DNA from: Cryptomeria japonica
Lineage: Eukaryota > Streptophyta > Pinopsida > Cupressales > Cupressaceae
Reading direction: 5' to 3'
DNA length: 64,000 bases
NCBI RefSeq assembly: GCF_030272615.1
Contig: NC_081414.1
Location: 820,627,896 to 820,691,895, forward strand
Of the stretch, positions 12,154 through 24,912 are shown piece after piece. The number at the start of each line of letters is the position of its first letter. The stretch's first letter is position 1. Made by a program: the position numbers and the translations under genes. Under the pieces are notes generated by a model. It was not told the origin of the DNA. It did not search any database and saw nothing but the letters and a program-made list of their open reading frames with translations.

Positions 12154-15100
12154 GAATTATTTCTTGGAATGTTAGGGGCTTAAATGCCCCTAACAAGAGA
12201 CGCTTAATTAAGTCCCAGATGGACTTAATTAAGTGTGATATTTTTATGTTGCAAGAAACAAAGTTGTCAAAGGAGTCTGCTGATTTGGTTTTTTCATCTT
12301 GGAGAAGGTGGAATTTTCTTTCTTCTCCGGCTTGTGGTGCTTCAGGAGGTTTGGCACTACTTTGGAATAATTATAATATTGAGGTACAGTTAGTGGCATC
12401 TGCTACAAATTGGATGTTGGCTTTAGTTATAAGCAAGATTTCGAAGGTTAAATTTTGGCTTTTTAACATTTATGCTCCGTCAAGAATTCAAGGGAAGAGT
12501 AAGTCATGGGGTGAATTAAAGAGGATTTCTTCTCCCTTAAAACATGGTTCCTTTATTATCTTCGGGGGTGATTTTAATGCTATCACTGATTTAGATGAGA
12601 AAAGAGGAGGCGTTTTCCCTAATAAAAGGGTTATGGATGACTTTGGGGATTTCATTTCTGATATGAGCCTTTTTTATTGTAAGTCTCAGAATGGGGTTTT
12701 CACATGGACAAACATGAGAAGGGATTTTTCTCAGATTGCTGAGAGATTAGATCGGTTTTTGTTATCTGAGAATTGGATTAATTCAGATTTTAAATTCTTT
12801 TCCTCTATTCTACTGATCTCGGGTTCTGATCATTTTCCAAAGTTATTGAGGACAGGGCTTCTTTTAAGTCTCCATTTAAATTTGAGCCCATGTGGTTTAG
12901 GGATTCTTCCTTTTTGCCTCTGCTTATGAAATGGTGGAATTCTGCTCCTTTTTGTTCTAGGTCCCGTATGTTTCAAATTGGTAAGAAGTTAAGTTAATTG
13001 AAATTGAATATTAGGGAATGGAATATCTCGCATTTTAAGAACATTTTTCAGGAGAAACAAAGGATTCAAGATATGATTGAGTGTCTTAATACTCATGTGC
13101 TTCAACATGGTATGGTGCCACAAGTTTTTGATGAATTGAAGTCACTAAAATTACAGCTTGAGGAGGTGTTAGTTAGAGAGGAAATCTATTGGAGACAAAA
13201 ATCTAGAGAGTTATGGCTTTCAGATGGTGACAAGAACACAAAATTTTTTCATTCTTCAACTAAGATTAAAAGATGTAAGAATAGGATATCTTGTATTCAG
13301 TGTCAGAATGGGAATTTATTGACAGAGCTAGAGGACATTGCTTCAGAGGTAGTTAAGTTTTTTAAGTCATTATTATCTTCGGAACATGGAAATCTCAGCA
13401 ATGATATTATATCTAATATTCCTCCTTTAGTATCTTTGGAAAAAAATAAGATGTTGATGTCTCCCTTTTCCTTGGAAGAAGTTAAAAGTGCTATCTTTGC
13501 CATGAATCTGGATAAAGCTCCGTGACCAGATGGTTTTACTCCTTTATTTTTTCAGAAATGTTGGGATTTTGTGGGAAATGATGTTTTATTGGCTCTCGAG
13601 GAAGCTAGGAGAAATAGGTCTATTTTAAAAGAACTTAATACTACAATGATTGTAATTATTCCTAAAAAAGAGGATACTAAGACTTTTGTTGACTTCCGCC
13701 CCATTACTTTATGTAACACTTTGTATAAGATATTTACAAAGGCAATTTCCCTTAGGTTGGCAAAAATTCTACCTAGGATCATTTCATTGGAGCAAGGTGG
13801 TTTTGTTCCCGGAAGGGAGACGACAGAGGGTGCAATTGTAGCACATGAGGTGCTACATTCTATTTCCACCCAAAGAACCCCGACCATGATACTTAAAATA
13901 GACATGATGAAGGCTTATGATAGAGTAGAGTGGGGGGCTTTATGTGTTGTTCTTGAGAAGTTAGGTTTTTCCAAGGCCTGGGTCAAATGGATTTGTGCAT
14001 GTATTTATTCTGCAAGATTCTCGGTTTTAGTTAATGGTTCTCCTTGTGGTTTTTTCACTTCCTTTAGGGGTTTGAGACAGGGAGATCCCCTTTCTCCCTT
14101 TTTGTTTATTCTCCTAGCTGAAACCTTTAGTTGGGCTATTAGAGATGCTAAAGTGGGGGGGCTTTGGAAATGTATAAGGATTCAAAATATTCCCCAAAGT
14201 ATTTCTCATTGTCTCTTTGCAGATGATACTCTGTTATTTGGACATGCTTCATTAGTTGAGGCAAAAGTGATTAAAGGAATAATACAAAATTATGCATCGT
14301 TTTCTAGTCAGAAAGTGAATAGTGATAAATCAAAGATTTTTTCCCTTAATACATCACAACTGGTTCAGCATAGGTTGCAATCCTTTTGGGGATTTGAGAC
14401 TGGAAATATTCCATGTACTTACCTTGGAATTCCTTTCTTTGTTAAACAGGATAAGATTGGTTTTTGGGATAAGATTATTTTGGTCATTTTTAAAAGAATT
14501 CTCTCATGGAATCATAGATGGTTAACTTTGGCAGGTAAAATTGTTCTCATCAAGTCTGTTTTGAATGCTGTTCTCATATATCTCATGTCTATTTTGAAGT
14601 CTCCAAAAGCAGCTATTGTTAGTTTACAGGATACTCTTAGAGATTTTATTTGGAACAATAATAAAGATGGCAAGAAGAAACTCCCTTTAGTTGCATGGGA
14701 TAAAGTATGTTTACCTAAGGAAATTGGGGGAATAGGAATTCGGAGTCTGGAGAATCAGAATTTAGCCTTAGGTGCTAAGTTGGTTTGGAAATTATATGAC
14801 AAGCCTAACTCCTTATGGGCACATATTATGTTTGCCAAATATTTAAATAATGGACCGAGAGAGTACATTTTTAAAGTCTCAAATTTGCCTTCGGGTTCTG
14901 CTATTTGGAATTTCCTTTGTAAATGTAGATCAGTTATTTTGCCTCATCTCTCATGGATTGTTCATAATGGTAGAAAGGTCAGATTCTAGGATGAAGTATG
15001 GAATGGACACACACCTTTGGTGAATATTAGGGATTGGTCTCTTCTGATCACTGTTCTTTCCTCCCTTTGGGGTGTTTTTGTAGCAGATTATTTTGAAATT

Positions 15101-16384
15101 GTGACTAGTGGACCCCTTAAGCTAGCTAGATGGAAGTCGATTGATTTCTTAGATGTTGATCAAAGCATGAAATTAGATTTTGAGAAGATTTTGGGGGATA
15201 AAATTGTATTTCTTTCTGATTTTGAGGATGAACTTATTTGGACAAAGAATATTTCTAGTAAGTACACTGTTAAAGATGGTTACAACTCTCTTATGGTTGC
15301 TAAAGATTTATCATCTTGGCCTTATAAGTTGTTTTGGCATTCGACTTGTCTTCCTAAAGCTGGAGCCTTTGCTTGGTTGGCAGTTCAAGACAAAGTCCTT
15401 ACAGGTATGAGACTAGACAGGCTTGGTATTACTGCTATTTTCCTTTGTGTCCTTTGTAACAAAAAATTGGAATCTTCTTCACACCTCTTCCTACATTATG
15501 ATTATGCTTATGAATGTTGGCAGTGGTTGTTTGAGAAGTTAAATATATCCTTTGTTATTGGTAAGGATCTCATTTCCCATTTTAGATCTTGGCCCTTTAT
15601 GTTTGCCTCATCTTTTTATGCATGCCTTTGGATCATATCTCCATCTATTGTGATTTGGAATGTTTGGCTAGAGAGAAACAATGGGATATTTAAAAAACCA
15701 AGGTCTCCTGTGTCTGAGGTTCTATTAAAAATTGAGTCTTCAATCTCTAAGGTTGCTTTGTCATTTATTTATAAGAATTTGGAAAATCTTACTTCTTTTT
15801 CACACTGGGATAGTAGAGTTACTAGAGTTTGGAAGATGCTATCAGTTTTACCCTCTCATGGTTCAATTTTAAAAAAGAATGATGCAATAGGTAAGAGATG
15901 CTCTGCTAGATGGAAACCTCCTTCGCAGGGGCACTTTAAACTGAATTTTGATGGGGCCTCTCGTGGTAACCCTGGGCCGACTGGAGTAGGGATGGTAATT
16001 TATGATTACAATGCAAATTTTATTCGAGCTAAGTGTCATGCTATTGGTTTTAAAACTAACAATTATGTGAAATTTCATGCTTTGTCTTTTGGATTGGATA
16101 TGGCAATCTCTTTGAGAATTAAGGACTTAATAATTGAAGGTGATTCTATGGTGATTATTCAATGTGTTATGAAAAAGAAATTGAATTGTTGGAATTTGCA
16201 GTATATACTTGATCCCATTTTACAAAAATTAGAATTGTTTGAATCTTTCTTGATATCCCATTGTTACAGAGAAGTTAATAAGATTTTGGATTTTTTGGCA
16301 AATTTAGCCATTGATAGAAATGCTAATCAACGAGAGGTGGGTTTTGAGGAAATTCCTTCTAGGGTATGGGAAGGTTTGCAATAA
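12150..16384 (+). pseudogene. LINE ORF2: endonuclease, reverse transcriptase, RNase H
   Basis: A polyprotein of about 1,410 codons. The APE-like endonuclease occupies codons 1-230 (ISWNVRGLN at 12156, QETK near 12252, GGDFNAI near 12565, SDHF near 12825). The reverse transcriptase spans about codons 430-760: motif A DMMKAYDRVEW (about 13901), motif B RQGDPLSPFLF, motif C FADD (about 14216), YLGIPFFV. A CVLC...HLFLHY zinc motif lies near 15445, and an RNase H domain at 15935-16320 (FDGASRGNPG, IEGDS, REVNKILDFLAN). Defects: a frameshift near 12840 and stops at 12995, 13523 and 14987. The RNase H catalytic Glu is Lys (NNYVKFHAL), and the last zinc Cys is Tyr. The start is fixed by the ATGA overlap with ORF1. 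Confidence 0.9.
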
Positions 16385-16888
16385 TAGTTATATGATTTTC
16401 TTGAGTAATGTTGATGTAAAATTTTATGATGATTATTATTCCCGATTTCCCCTTTCATTTCAAGTATTCATGTTCGTTGTCTAGAGGAGAGTTTGAGCTC
16501 ATGGTATTTGATACAATAGTGTTTTTCCAAAGGTTTTTTGATACTTTCTTTTTTGGTAGGAAGGTTTTTGGCTCATGGGATTTGGCACAGGTTTTTGGAA
16601 AAAATTGTCTTCTTCCATTGATTGCAGCTATGGAGTCTACATTTGAAAATTATCCGATGGGTTTTTTTGGCAAATTGTCATATGGGCTCTATGCAAAATT
16701 GATATTATATGTGTTGTGACCGCATTTTGTATGTGGTTTTGGGTGGAGTGTATAAACTGATCCGTTAGATACTATAGGTTTATTTTATGAGCTGTGACCA
16801 GAGGTTTTCTTCCCAGGGTTCTTTCCTCTGGTATGCTCTTTGAATCCTGTGTAAAAAAAAAAAAAAAATATTATTTTATAAAAATAAA

Positions 16889-18785
16889 AAAAGAAACTTT
16901 GTAATATTTTTTTTTTTAATAATAGAAAAGAACCTTCATTTTCAATTCACAATAGCCACTAAATCACTAAATATTCCTTGAAATAGGTGGATTTCAGATC
17001 ATTTTAAAAATGAAGATTGACACCGTGTCTATGACTTTAGTCTATGGAATTATAGTTTGTTTATGTTGTGGGTGAATTTGAAAAATGTTGAAGGTTTTTT
17101 CCATTTGAAATCAAGGGTGGAGAGGACATCTATGTTGAATTTTTATATTTTTTATATTTTGGTTTAAAGTTATTTTAATGGTTTAGGTTAATAATTAGAT
17201 TTTTTAGGTTGAGGTAGTTGAGAAAGTTATCTAGAAAGACTCTAAAAAAATCATATTATAATTAAAAAATAATGTAATATTTTAATTATTATTTTTGTGT
17301 ATATTATTTATCATTTTGATTTTGATATCACAACTCATGTCTTAAATAATTAGGCTTGCTTCTTCCCAACCACAACTAATATCTATTTTTGGCATGAGTT
17401 TATTGCATTAAAAAAAAAAAAAAAATGTGATAAAGGTTTTTTAATATCTTTTTATTGGAAGAAGAATTAAATTACAAAATCATAAAGACATAACCAATTG
17501 TAGCAACCTAGCTACTACACTATGTGGTAAAGTTGGAAGGTCTTGTCATGTGTGTATATGGGTAACAACACATAACAATAGCAAGAACTATGTCACAAAG
17601 AGGAAATTGAAGAATTTTACTAGGTAAAAGTTCTTTGTCACATTTTTCAACCAAAAAAAATGAAATACTTTTGATTAAAGTTATTTGACATAAGGAGTTT
17701 CAGAAAGAGTCTTTTGCATGAAATTATTAAATAACTATATTTCAATTTTAAAACATAAGGAAGATTGAATTATATATAGATTGATTTGACCTCTATGTAG
17801 AAGCCTATGTGGTAGCTTAATTCTTCTTTGGAAACAAGTTCAACAAAAAAAACTAAAAAAAAACTTAATTCCAATGTTTTTTAAAGGGTACTTTCATAAA
17901 AAAACTAAAAATACTTTTTATAGAGTTTAGAATCTTGAATTCTTTTTTAAAAAAATATTCTAATTAATTTTATATATTTTAAAAAACTTAATAGAAAGTA
18001 GATTATTATAATCAAATATGAGGTTGATTAGAATTTGTTAAAAATATTAAAATATCTAAAAAAATAAAAAAAATATATATGATGCACTAGAGAAAAAAAT
18101 CTTCTCCACTAAAATATTTAAAAATAGACAAAACAAAAAATAACATATTATGAAAACTATGACATTCTAATTAAGTTCAACTTTGAAAAATATCTAAAAA
18201 AATTCATGGACAATTTATTTTTCATGCACTAGATAAAAAAAACTAGAAGATTTTTTTTTTGGTGATGTCTCAACAACCTTAAAAAAAAAAATCAATACTC
18301 AAACTTCTTCTCTTAAATTAAAGAAAAATATCCAACCAATTTTTTTTAGCATTATAAACATAAATTATATGAAGATTTTTCTATTTTATTAGTTTATATC
18401 ATTTTTAACCATCCGAATTATATATGTATTGATCATTTCCTTTATAAAATGTAACATAGTTCTCAACTTTTAATCTATTATTTGAAATTATCAATTTTGA
18501 GCTAATAATATTCTTAAAGAAAAATAAAATAAAATGATTTGTTTTTGTTTTCAAAATACTAGGCATGGATACTTATTTTAGCAATATTTCACAATTGGAG
18601 GCTAGAGACACCAAAAGTTGGAGAATTTTCATTATCTTGAACGAACTTCTCATTCAAGATGGTTCTTTGTATGAGAAGTGTCTTTTTTAATGTGTTCTTT
18701 GTATTATGAACTTTAATTTTTTAAGATAGGAAAGTATTTGGTGTAATTAAATATGAATTATTGTCTAGATACTTTGAGAGTATTT
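16889..18785. other. AT-rich intergenic region, no gene seen
   Basis: About 1.9 kb of A/T-rich sequence with many homopolymer runs on both strands. No open frame with a recognisable domain, no tRNA fold and no clear repeat was found. It ends at the 4-bp target site of transposon copy A. Confidence 0.6.
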
Positions 18786-18802
18786 ATCTAGGTTAGTGCA
18801 GG

Positions 18803-19150
18803 ATATAATATAATATAATATAATATAATATTATATTATATTATATATTATATAATCATATTTAACAATATAATACAGTACATATTATATAATATAATAA
18901 TATATTATAAAATATATAATATAATATATTATTATATTATAGAATACGTATTGTATTATATTATAAAATATAATTATATATTATATATAATATAATTATA
19001 TATTATATATAATATAATAATATATTATATAATACGTATTATATAATATATTATATAATTGTATATATATATAATATATAATTAATATATAATTATATTT
19101 TACAATATAATACAATACGTATTATATAATATATTATTATATTATATATG
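18803..19150. repeat. AT-rich palindromic array (copy A)
   Basis: Made almost only of TATAATATAATA and TATTATATAATA words, with scattered AATACGTATT palindromes. It lies directly inside the left inverted repeat of transposon copy A. The matching array in copy B (38200-38868) is about twice as long. Confidence 0.85.
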
Positions 19151-19264
19151 TTATTTTAAAATAATTTAAGTATAAAAATCAAATATCCAATTTTCTGAGA
19201 CAAATATATTTCGACAGTGACAACTCGTGAGTTATTTTTAACTCATGGGCTGCACGATTTTATC

Positions 19265-19286
19265 AAAATCCGATATCCGATTTTTT
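19265..19286. promoter_or_regulatory. ATCCGAT direct pair, left side (copy A)
   Basis: AAAATCCGATATCCGATTTT contains two direct ATCCGAT heptamers. The same heptamer, in direct or inverted pairs, recurs on the far side of the element's genes and at the same places in copy B. Its position between the left inverted repeat and the first gene suggests a transposase binding site or promoter element; this is inference. Confidence 0.45.
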
Positions 19287-19317
19287 GGCAGATAATTGCT
19301 AAAAAATAGATTGAAAG

Positions 19318-21420
19318 GTAAGAATTTTATCGTTTTCAATCATTTTCATTCATTTTTTGTTTTTTTTTGTTAATATTTATTTGATCTTTCATTGAAAATA
19401 TGGGTTTTTTCATGAAACCTAGGTTTTTTTAATTCAAATACCTAATTGTTTAAATTTGTTAACTAAATTTAATTGTTTACATTCAATTAGGTTAAAAATG
19501 AGGGATAACAATGAAAACACTGACCAACCACAACTGCAACAACCAAACCCTCATTTGCCAAACCCCCCCTCAATTCAGGATTTGATTGCACAAAATTTGA
19601 ATGAATTGAGGGGGATTGTAGAAGTATATCATAGGATCCCTTGTCTAAACCCAATGTTTGATCCTCTTACGTCGATCATAAAGAGTATGGAAACCATGAC
19701 TAAGGAGCACAATGCCGCCCTTTTATGGCGAGATTCTATGAGGGAAAAATATGCAGATGGCTTGTCGCATAAGGATATCAAGGATCTCGAGATATCCAAA
19801 GCCGAAATCACCTCATTGTTTGTCAATCCCCGCACTGGTCAACCTGTAGATCCAAAAAAAAAAAACTTTCTATTAAATGGTGCACAAATGATGGGATTGT
19901 GAAAAACTTTTGGGATCGTTGGTGGATGGTTTTCGACAAACCACCCAACAACAATCTTGATATCCCCTTCTATTTCATAAAAAAATTGTATGTTGAGTTT
20001 GTTTTACGCAAACATGTGAACTACTTTAACATCTAGCCTTTCCATGGTGTAGGTTTAGGTATGCCCCGAAATAGACTTGGGGCAGTCAGAGTAGTCCAGG
20101 GTCCATATGTCCCCCCTCCTCCTGTTGATCCCCCACCTGCAGTGCAGCATCCTGATATCATTTGTGAGGCGGCTTCACGGGCCATATCAGCTATTCACTC
20201 TTTGAGTACCCTTTTGGTTTCTCAGGCTGCGTCAATAGCTCAACCTACTCTTGATGGTAGCGATGCATCCAGTGGCATTGACACGTCATCCTCAGCTCCA
20301 CACATATGCGTGCCCCATAGTTGTGTCATGTGTGGGAATGTATGCTTGGGTCCAGTTGGATAGCCCATTGATCCTCCTGTGGACAGTGCAGATTATGAGG
20401 TGCATGAGATGCATGATGCACCAGATATTATTACACAGATTGGAGGATACCCTAGGGAGTCCTCACATGCTAGAGGCGAGGACGCACCATCATTATACAT
20501 TGATGATGTAGTGGTAAGATTTGTATTTTCACAGTTCATGTTATATTTTAATAAAATATTTATAATCTAGATAATATTAAGTACTAATTTTTATTTACAT
20601 GGTCTATTTAACAGTTGATGACCAAGGATGAGTTGAGACAGATTCATGAGGGCACCTTATCGGCCATTTCATTTGGCCTTGATAGCTTGACGATACATAT
20701 ATTATTGCACCTAGTAGTTTGTATTTTATTGTACATACATGCTCATCATTTATATTGGTATTAATTAGATTATGTAGTAACTTGCATGTATATCTTATTT
20801 TACTCTTATAGGGCACAAGTAGCACGAGTGCGGGGCAGTGTGATTTAGGATCTGGTAGTGCAGTTGGAGACAAGGGAAAGGTAAATTGAATGCAAATATG
20901 ATTGAATGAATAGTTTAAATAACTTATAGTGATTATACATGTCTAGACATAGATTCATAGTTTCATATACTTGTTGTGTATATATACAGAGAATTCTTGG
21001 CTTCACATCCTTGATGACTACACCCAGTATACCTGAAGAAGAAGAAGAGATGCCTCGAGTAGATGTGTGTTTATTTTATTTTTTGATTAGTAGATATAAT
21101 TTATTATTATCAGTGACAATTATATGCTAACTTGTATCAATGTCATGTTTATGAACATATGTAGGTTGTGTATGAAAATATTCAAAACATACCTCCTCTA
21201 CCGAAGACATACATCGAGAGTCCTACAAAGCTGAAGAGAAAATGTGGAGATGAGGTAAACATGAATAGTTCAATTATAGTTTATTTTTATGTTAACTTTT
21301 TGAATGTGAATTATATAATATAACTAATATTAATTGTGGTTTGTTTTTCTTGTGCAGGATCCTTCAGAGCCGAGCAGTGCGGCAAAGAGGATCGATTTTG
21401 ATGATCCATCAGTAGTTTAG
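19318..21420 (+). pseudogene. Transposon gene 1 (spliced, unknown function), copy A
   Basis: A gene of unknown function with a 5'UTR intron (19318-19490), ATG at 19498 (MRDNNENTDQPQ) and coding exons 19498-20513, 20615-20692, 20812-20880, 20990-21064, 21165-21254 and 21358-21420. Exons 2-6 are all multiples of three and all coding-region introns are phase 0. Features: a Gln/Pro-rich N-terminus, a central WCTNDGIVKNFWDRWW region, a Pro-rich stretch, a Cys/His cluster (CVPHSCVMCGNVC, possibly zinc binding), and a basic LKRK near the C-terminus. Broken here by a length change in the poly-A run near 19857, stops at 20034 and 20361, and an intron donor changed from GT to AT at 20693. The copy B gene has that donor intact. 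It resembles no family I know. Confidence 0.7.
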
Positions 21421-21689
21421 GATGTTATAGATAGTTTTAGGATGCTTACATGTCTAGTTGGCATGTATATTTTGTATATGGACATACATTCACGTATTTA
21501 GACATACATTTTTTTTCAGTTGGCGTTTATGCCATATTTGTGTATGGACATACATTTGTAATCATTTGACATTTTTATATATACAGAAGTTGATATTCGA
21601 TCATATAAATTGTTGCTTAGCTATGTGTGGTGTTATCATGAAAATCTTTAATCTTCATTCCAATAATTAACAATGCTTAATAGTGGTTA

Positions 21690-21915
21690 TTTAATGAACA
21701 ATACAATTCATTTCATTTCATCGTAAGTGTTGTTTGTATAATGAACAGTATAATTCATTTAATGAACAATACAATACAATTCATTTAATGAACAATACAA
21801 TTCATTTAATCAACAATGCAATACAATTCATTCAATGAACAATACAATTCATGAACAATACAATTCATTTAATGAACAATACAATACAATTCATTTAATG
21901 AACAATACTTGATAC
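21690..21915. repeat. AATGAACAATACAATTCATTT minisatellite (copy A)
   Basis: Repeats of about 21-26 bp built on AATGAACAATACAATTCATTT, downstream of gene 1. The unit is partly palindromic (AATGAA...TTCATT). An equivalent array sits at 41412-41622 in copy B. Confidence 0.8.
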
Positions 21916-21924
21916 AAATCATTA

Positions 21925-23655
21925 TTACCCTATGCATGGTCCTATTTTTCCCCCACCTCGGTCGAACGCTCGGGGTTTTATTAGGGCAGCAATTTTTCTG
22001 TTGGTGAAAAGATCGTCAGTCTCACTCAATCGAATGTTGTCGCGTGGCCAATTTCTCATTCAGCTCGTCGCGATGATGAATTGTCGGCTCCAACATGTCC
22101 AGTTAGGCATTATTACCCTATGCATGCTCCTATTTTGCCCACCCACTCGGTTGAACGCTCAGGTTCATACCCTACCGACGTCGTCCCTTGAGCGCCCTAA
22201 GTGCTCAAAATTGCCAAAATTTGACGTGCCCTAACTCAGAATTCGTGGCACCTGTGAATGATCCATTTGAACCTATGGGGAAATAAGAGGGGTCCCTACA
22301 AAAGCCTATCTTGGTTTTTTAAGTTTCCCTACGGTTTTATTAGGGCAGCAATTTTTCGGTTGGCAAAAAAATCGTCAGTCTCACTCAATCGAATGTAGTT
22401 GCGTGGCCAATTTATCGTTCAGCCCGTCGCGATGACGAACCGTCAGCTCTGACATGTCCAGTTAGTCATTATTACCCTATGCATCCTCCTATTTTCCCCC
22501 CCCACTCGGTCGAATGCTCAGGGCCATACCCTACCGACGTCGTCCCTTGAGTGCCCTAAGTGCTCAAAATTGTCAAACTTTAACGGGCCCTAACTCGAAA
22601 TCCATGGTACCTGCGAATGATCCGTTTGAACCTACGAGGCCATGAGAGGGGTACCTACAAAAGCCTATCTCAGTTTTTCAAGTTGCCCTATGACTTTATT
22701 AGGGCAGCAATTTTTCGGTTGGCGAAAAAATCGTCAGTCTCACTCAATCAAATGTTGTCGCGTGGTCAATTTCTCGTTCAGTTCGTCGCGATGATGAAAT
22801 GTTGACTCCGACATGTCCAGTTAGGCATTATTACCCTATGCATGCTCCTATTTTTCCCCCCCACTCGGTCGAACGCTCAGGGTCATACCCTACCGACGTC
22901 GTCCCTTGAGCGCCCTAAGTGCTCAAAATTGTCAAAATTTGACGGGCCCTAACTCAAAATCCATGGCACCTGCGAATGATCTATTTGAACCTACAGGGCC
23001 ACGAGAGGGGTCCCTACAAAAGCCTAGCTCAGTTTTTCAAGTTGCCCTACGATTTATTAGGGTAGCAATTTTTCGGTTGGCGAAAAAATCATCAGTCTCA
23101 CTCAATCAAATGTTGTCGCATGGCCAATTTCTCGTTCAGCTTGTCGCAATGACGAACCGTCGGCTCCGACATGTCTAGTTAGGCATTATTACCCTATGCA
23201 TGCTCCTATTTTGTCCCCCCACTCGATCGAACGCTCAGGGTCATACCCTACCGGTGTCGTCCCTTGAGTGCCCTAAGTGCTCAAAATTGTCAAACTTTGA
23301 CGGGCCCTAACTCGGAATCTGTGGCACCTGCGAATGATCTGTTTGAACCTACAGGGCCACGAGAGGGGTCCCTACAAAATCCTATCTTGGTTTTTCAAGA
23401 TGCCCTACGGTTTTATTACGGAAGCAATTTTTCAGTTGGCGAAAAAATCGTCAGTCTCACTCAATCGAATGTTGTCGCGTGGCCAATTTCTCGTTCTGTT
23501 CGTCGCGATGACGAACCGTTGGCTCTGACATGTCCAGTTAGGCATTATCACCCTATGCATTCTCCTATTTGCCCCCCCCCCCCCCCCCCCCCACTCGATT
23601 GAACGCTCGAGGTCATACCCTACCGACGTCGTCTCTTGAGCGCCCTAAGTGCTAA
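21925..23655. repeat. ~359-bp tandem array (copy A)
   Basis: The landmark CATTATTACCCTATGCAT recurs at about 21925, 22108, 22467, 22826, 23183 and 23542 (last one ATCACC). The spacing is about 359 bp, except for a first unit of 183 bp that lacks the middle. Other constant words are GCCACGAGAGGGGTCCCTAC and TCAGTCTCACTCAATC. Short open frames in it repeat from unit to unit and are not genes. Copy B has the same number of units and the same short first unit. Confidence 0.9.
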
Positions 23656-24912
23656 AATTATATATAAACAAGAATTACACTATAGACACATAATGATCAT
23701 CAATATTTCCATGTATTGTATACACATAATTACCATTACACTTGCATGTGACATCCATGAAGGGATATGCAAACATGATTTTTTTTCCATTATCAATACA
23801 ACTACACCAATGTACTCATGTACAGATACATGGACATTATCATCAATATAACTAAACCAATTTGCTCATGGACATTGTATATCATCATAACAATGTTACA
23901 TCAATTCACATCCATATACAAATACAACATCCCACTTCATCTGCATCAGACATCCTTATGTCCTAAGGGAAAAGCTTACGTACATCAATGCTTGCATATA
24001 AACGAATACCAAAATAAGTAACCTTTTTATGCGGAATGAATGTGCTACAAGAAACAACTTATAACACTTAATACAAATTAGTTTGGCAAATTATAAATAG
24101 ATCATTTTAAACATTTTTAAGACGCACAAGATTGTATAATTATGAAACTTACCAGTTTCTTTGCAAAGTATACAAGCATAACTTTGAAGAAAGACGCATG
24201 TTGATTAAAGCCCTTCTCACTGCATTTCTCTGCATGGTTGAAGACGATGGTAGATATGGTCATTTCTAAATAGCAATACTTTCACTTGACTTAATGTTTA
24301 TGCACAAAATTTTATCTCATTAATGCACAAAGGAATATGTACCATCACCAAGAGAGGGTCTTGTCAACGACGAATGATCTAGCATGAACCTGTATTTTTA
24401 AGAATTGTTAGTCTACACATAAAATGCATGGATGAACATAAAGGCTTCATGATAATCACTTCAACTGAAATGCATGATAATAAATGAAAATGTCAGATTA
24501 TATACCACAAAAATATGTCCCTTTGAGTTATGTTAACATAACCCACTATGTTGATGCAAAAATCATAATGTGATACTATTGTGAATCATCAAAAAAGACC
24601 TGCATGAGCATAAAGGTTTTGCAATAATTATATCATCAAAAATTGTCAGATAGTGTTCTCTAATAACAAAAATTGTAAAGCTCATCAAATGCATGATAAT
24701 AAGTCATGTTGCAAAAATATGTCCCTTTTGATTATATCGTGTATCCGCTATGTGCATGCAAAAACCATGTTGCCAAAAAAAATGTTCATCAATAAACCTG
24801 CATTTTCAACACATCCTTAATATACACGTAAAAAAATTGATCATTAAGGTTTAATGATCATTGTTTGAAATGAAATGCATGATAAAAAAAATAAGGCACC
24901 ATTAAAGACCTA
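23656..24912 (-). other. Spacer with conserved exon-like blocks (copy A)
   Basis: Mostly AT-rich, but several blocks are almost identical in copy B and look like minus-strand exons. The best is 24153-24263: 37 uninterrupted codons beginning MTISTIVFNHAEKCSEK, preceded by an AG and followed by a GTAAGT donor. Another block (24340-24390, minus) is flanked by a CAG acceptor and a GT. They could be 3' exons of the transposase gene or a third small gene. No known domain is recognised. Confidence 0.4.

Larger units (their letters stand above)
9198..16870 (+). mobile_element. Near full-length L1-type LINE with RNase H
   Basis: A 7.7-kb non-LTR retrotransposon with a ~700-bp 5' UTR, ORF1 (9894-12153), ORF2 (12150-16384), a ~470-bp 3' UTR and a poly-A tail (16853-16868). 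A candidate target duplication TTATTTTATA(G/A)AAATAAA lies at 9180-9197 and 16871-16888, 17 of 18 identical; its AT-richness calls for caution, but it fits the poly-A end exactly. If right, the element is complete from its first base. Both ORFs carry a few disabling changes, so it is inactive but young enough to read through easily. Confidence 0.85.

Noticed and set aside
21932-23602. Repeated open frames in the 359-bp array (SVSLNRMLSRGQF-like)
   Set aside because: The same frame recurs in each unit with stops between and no domain; they are array artefacts.
21690-23655. CRISPR-like regular repeats
   Set aside because: The repeats are tandem or minisatellite units without unique spacers, in a plant nuclear context.
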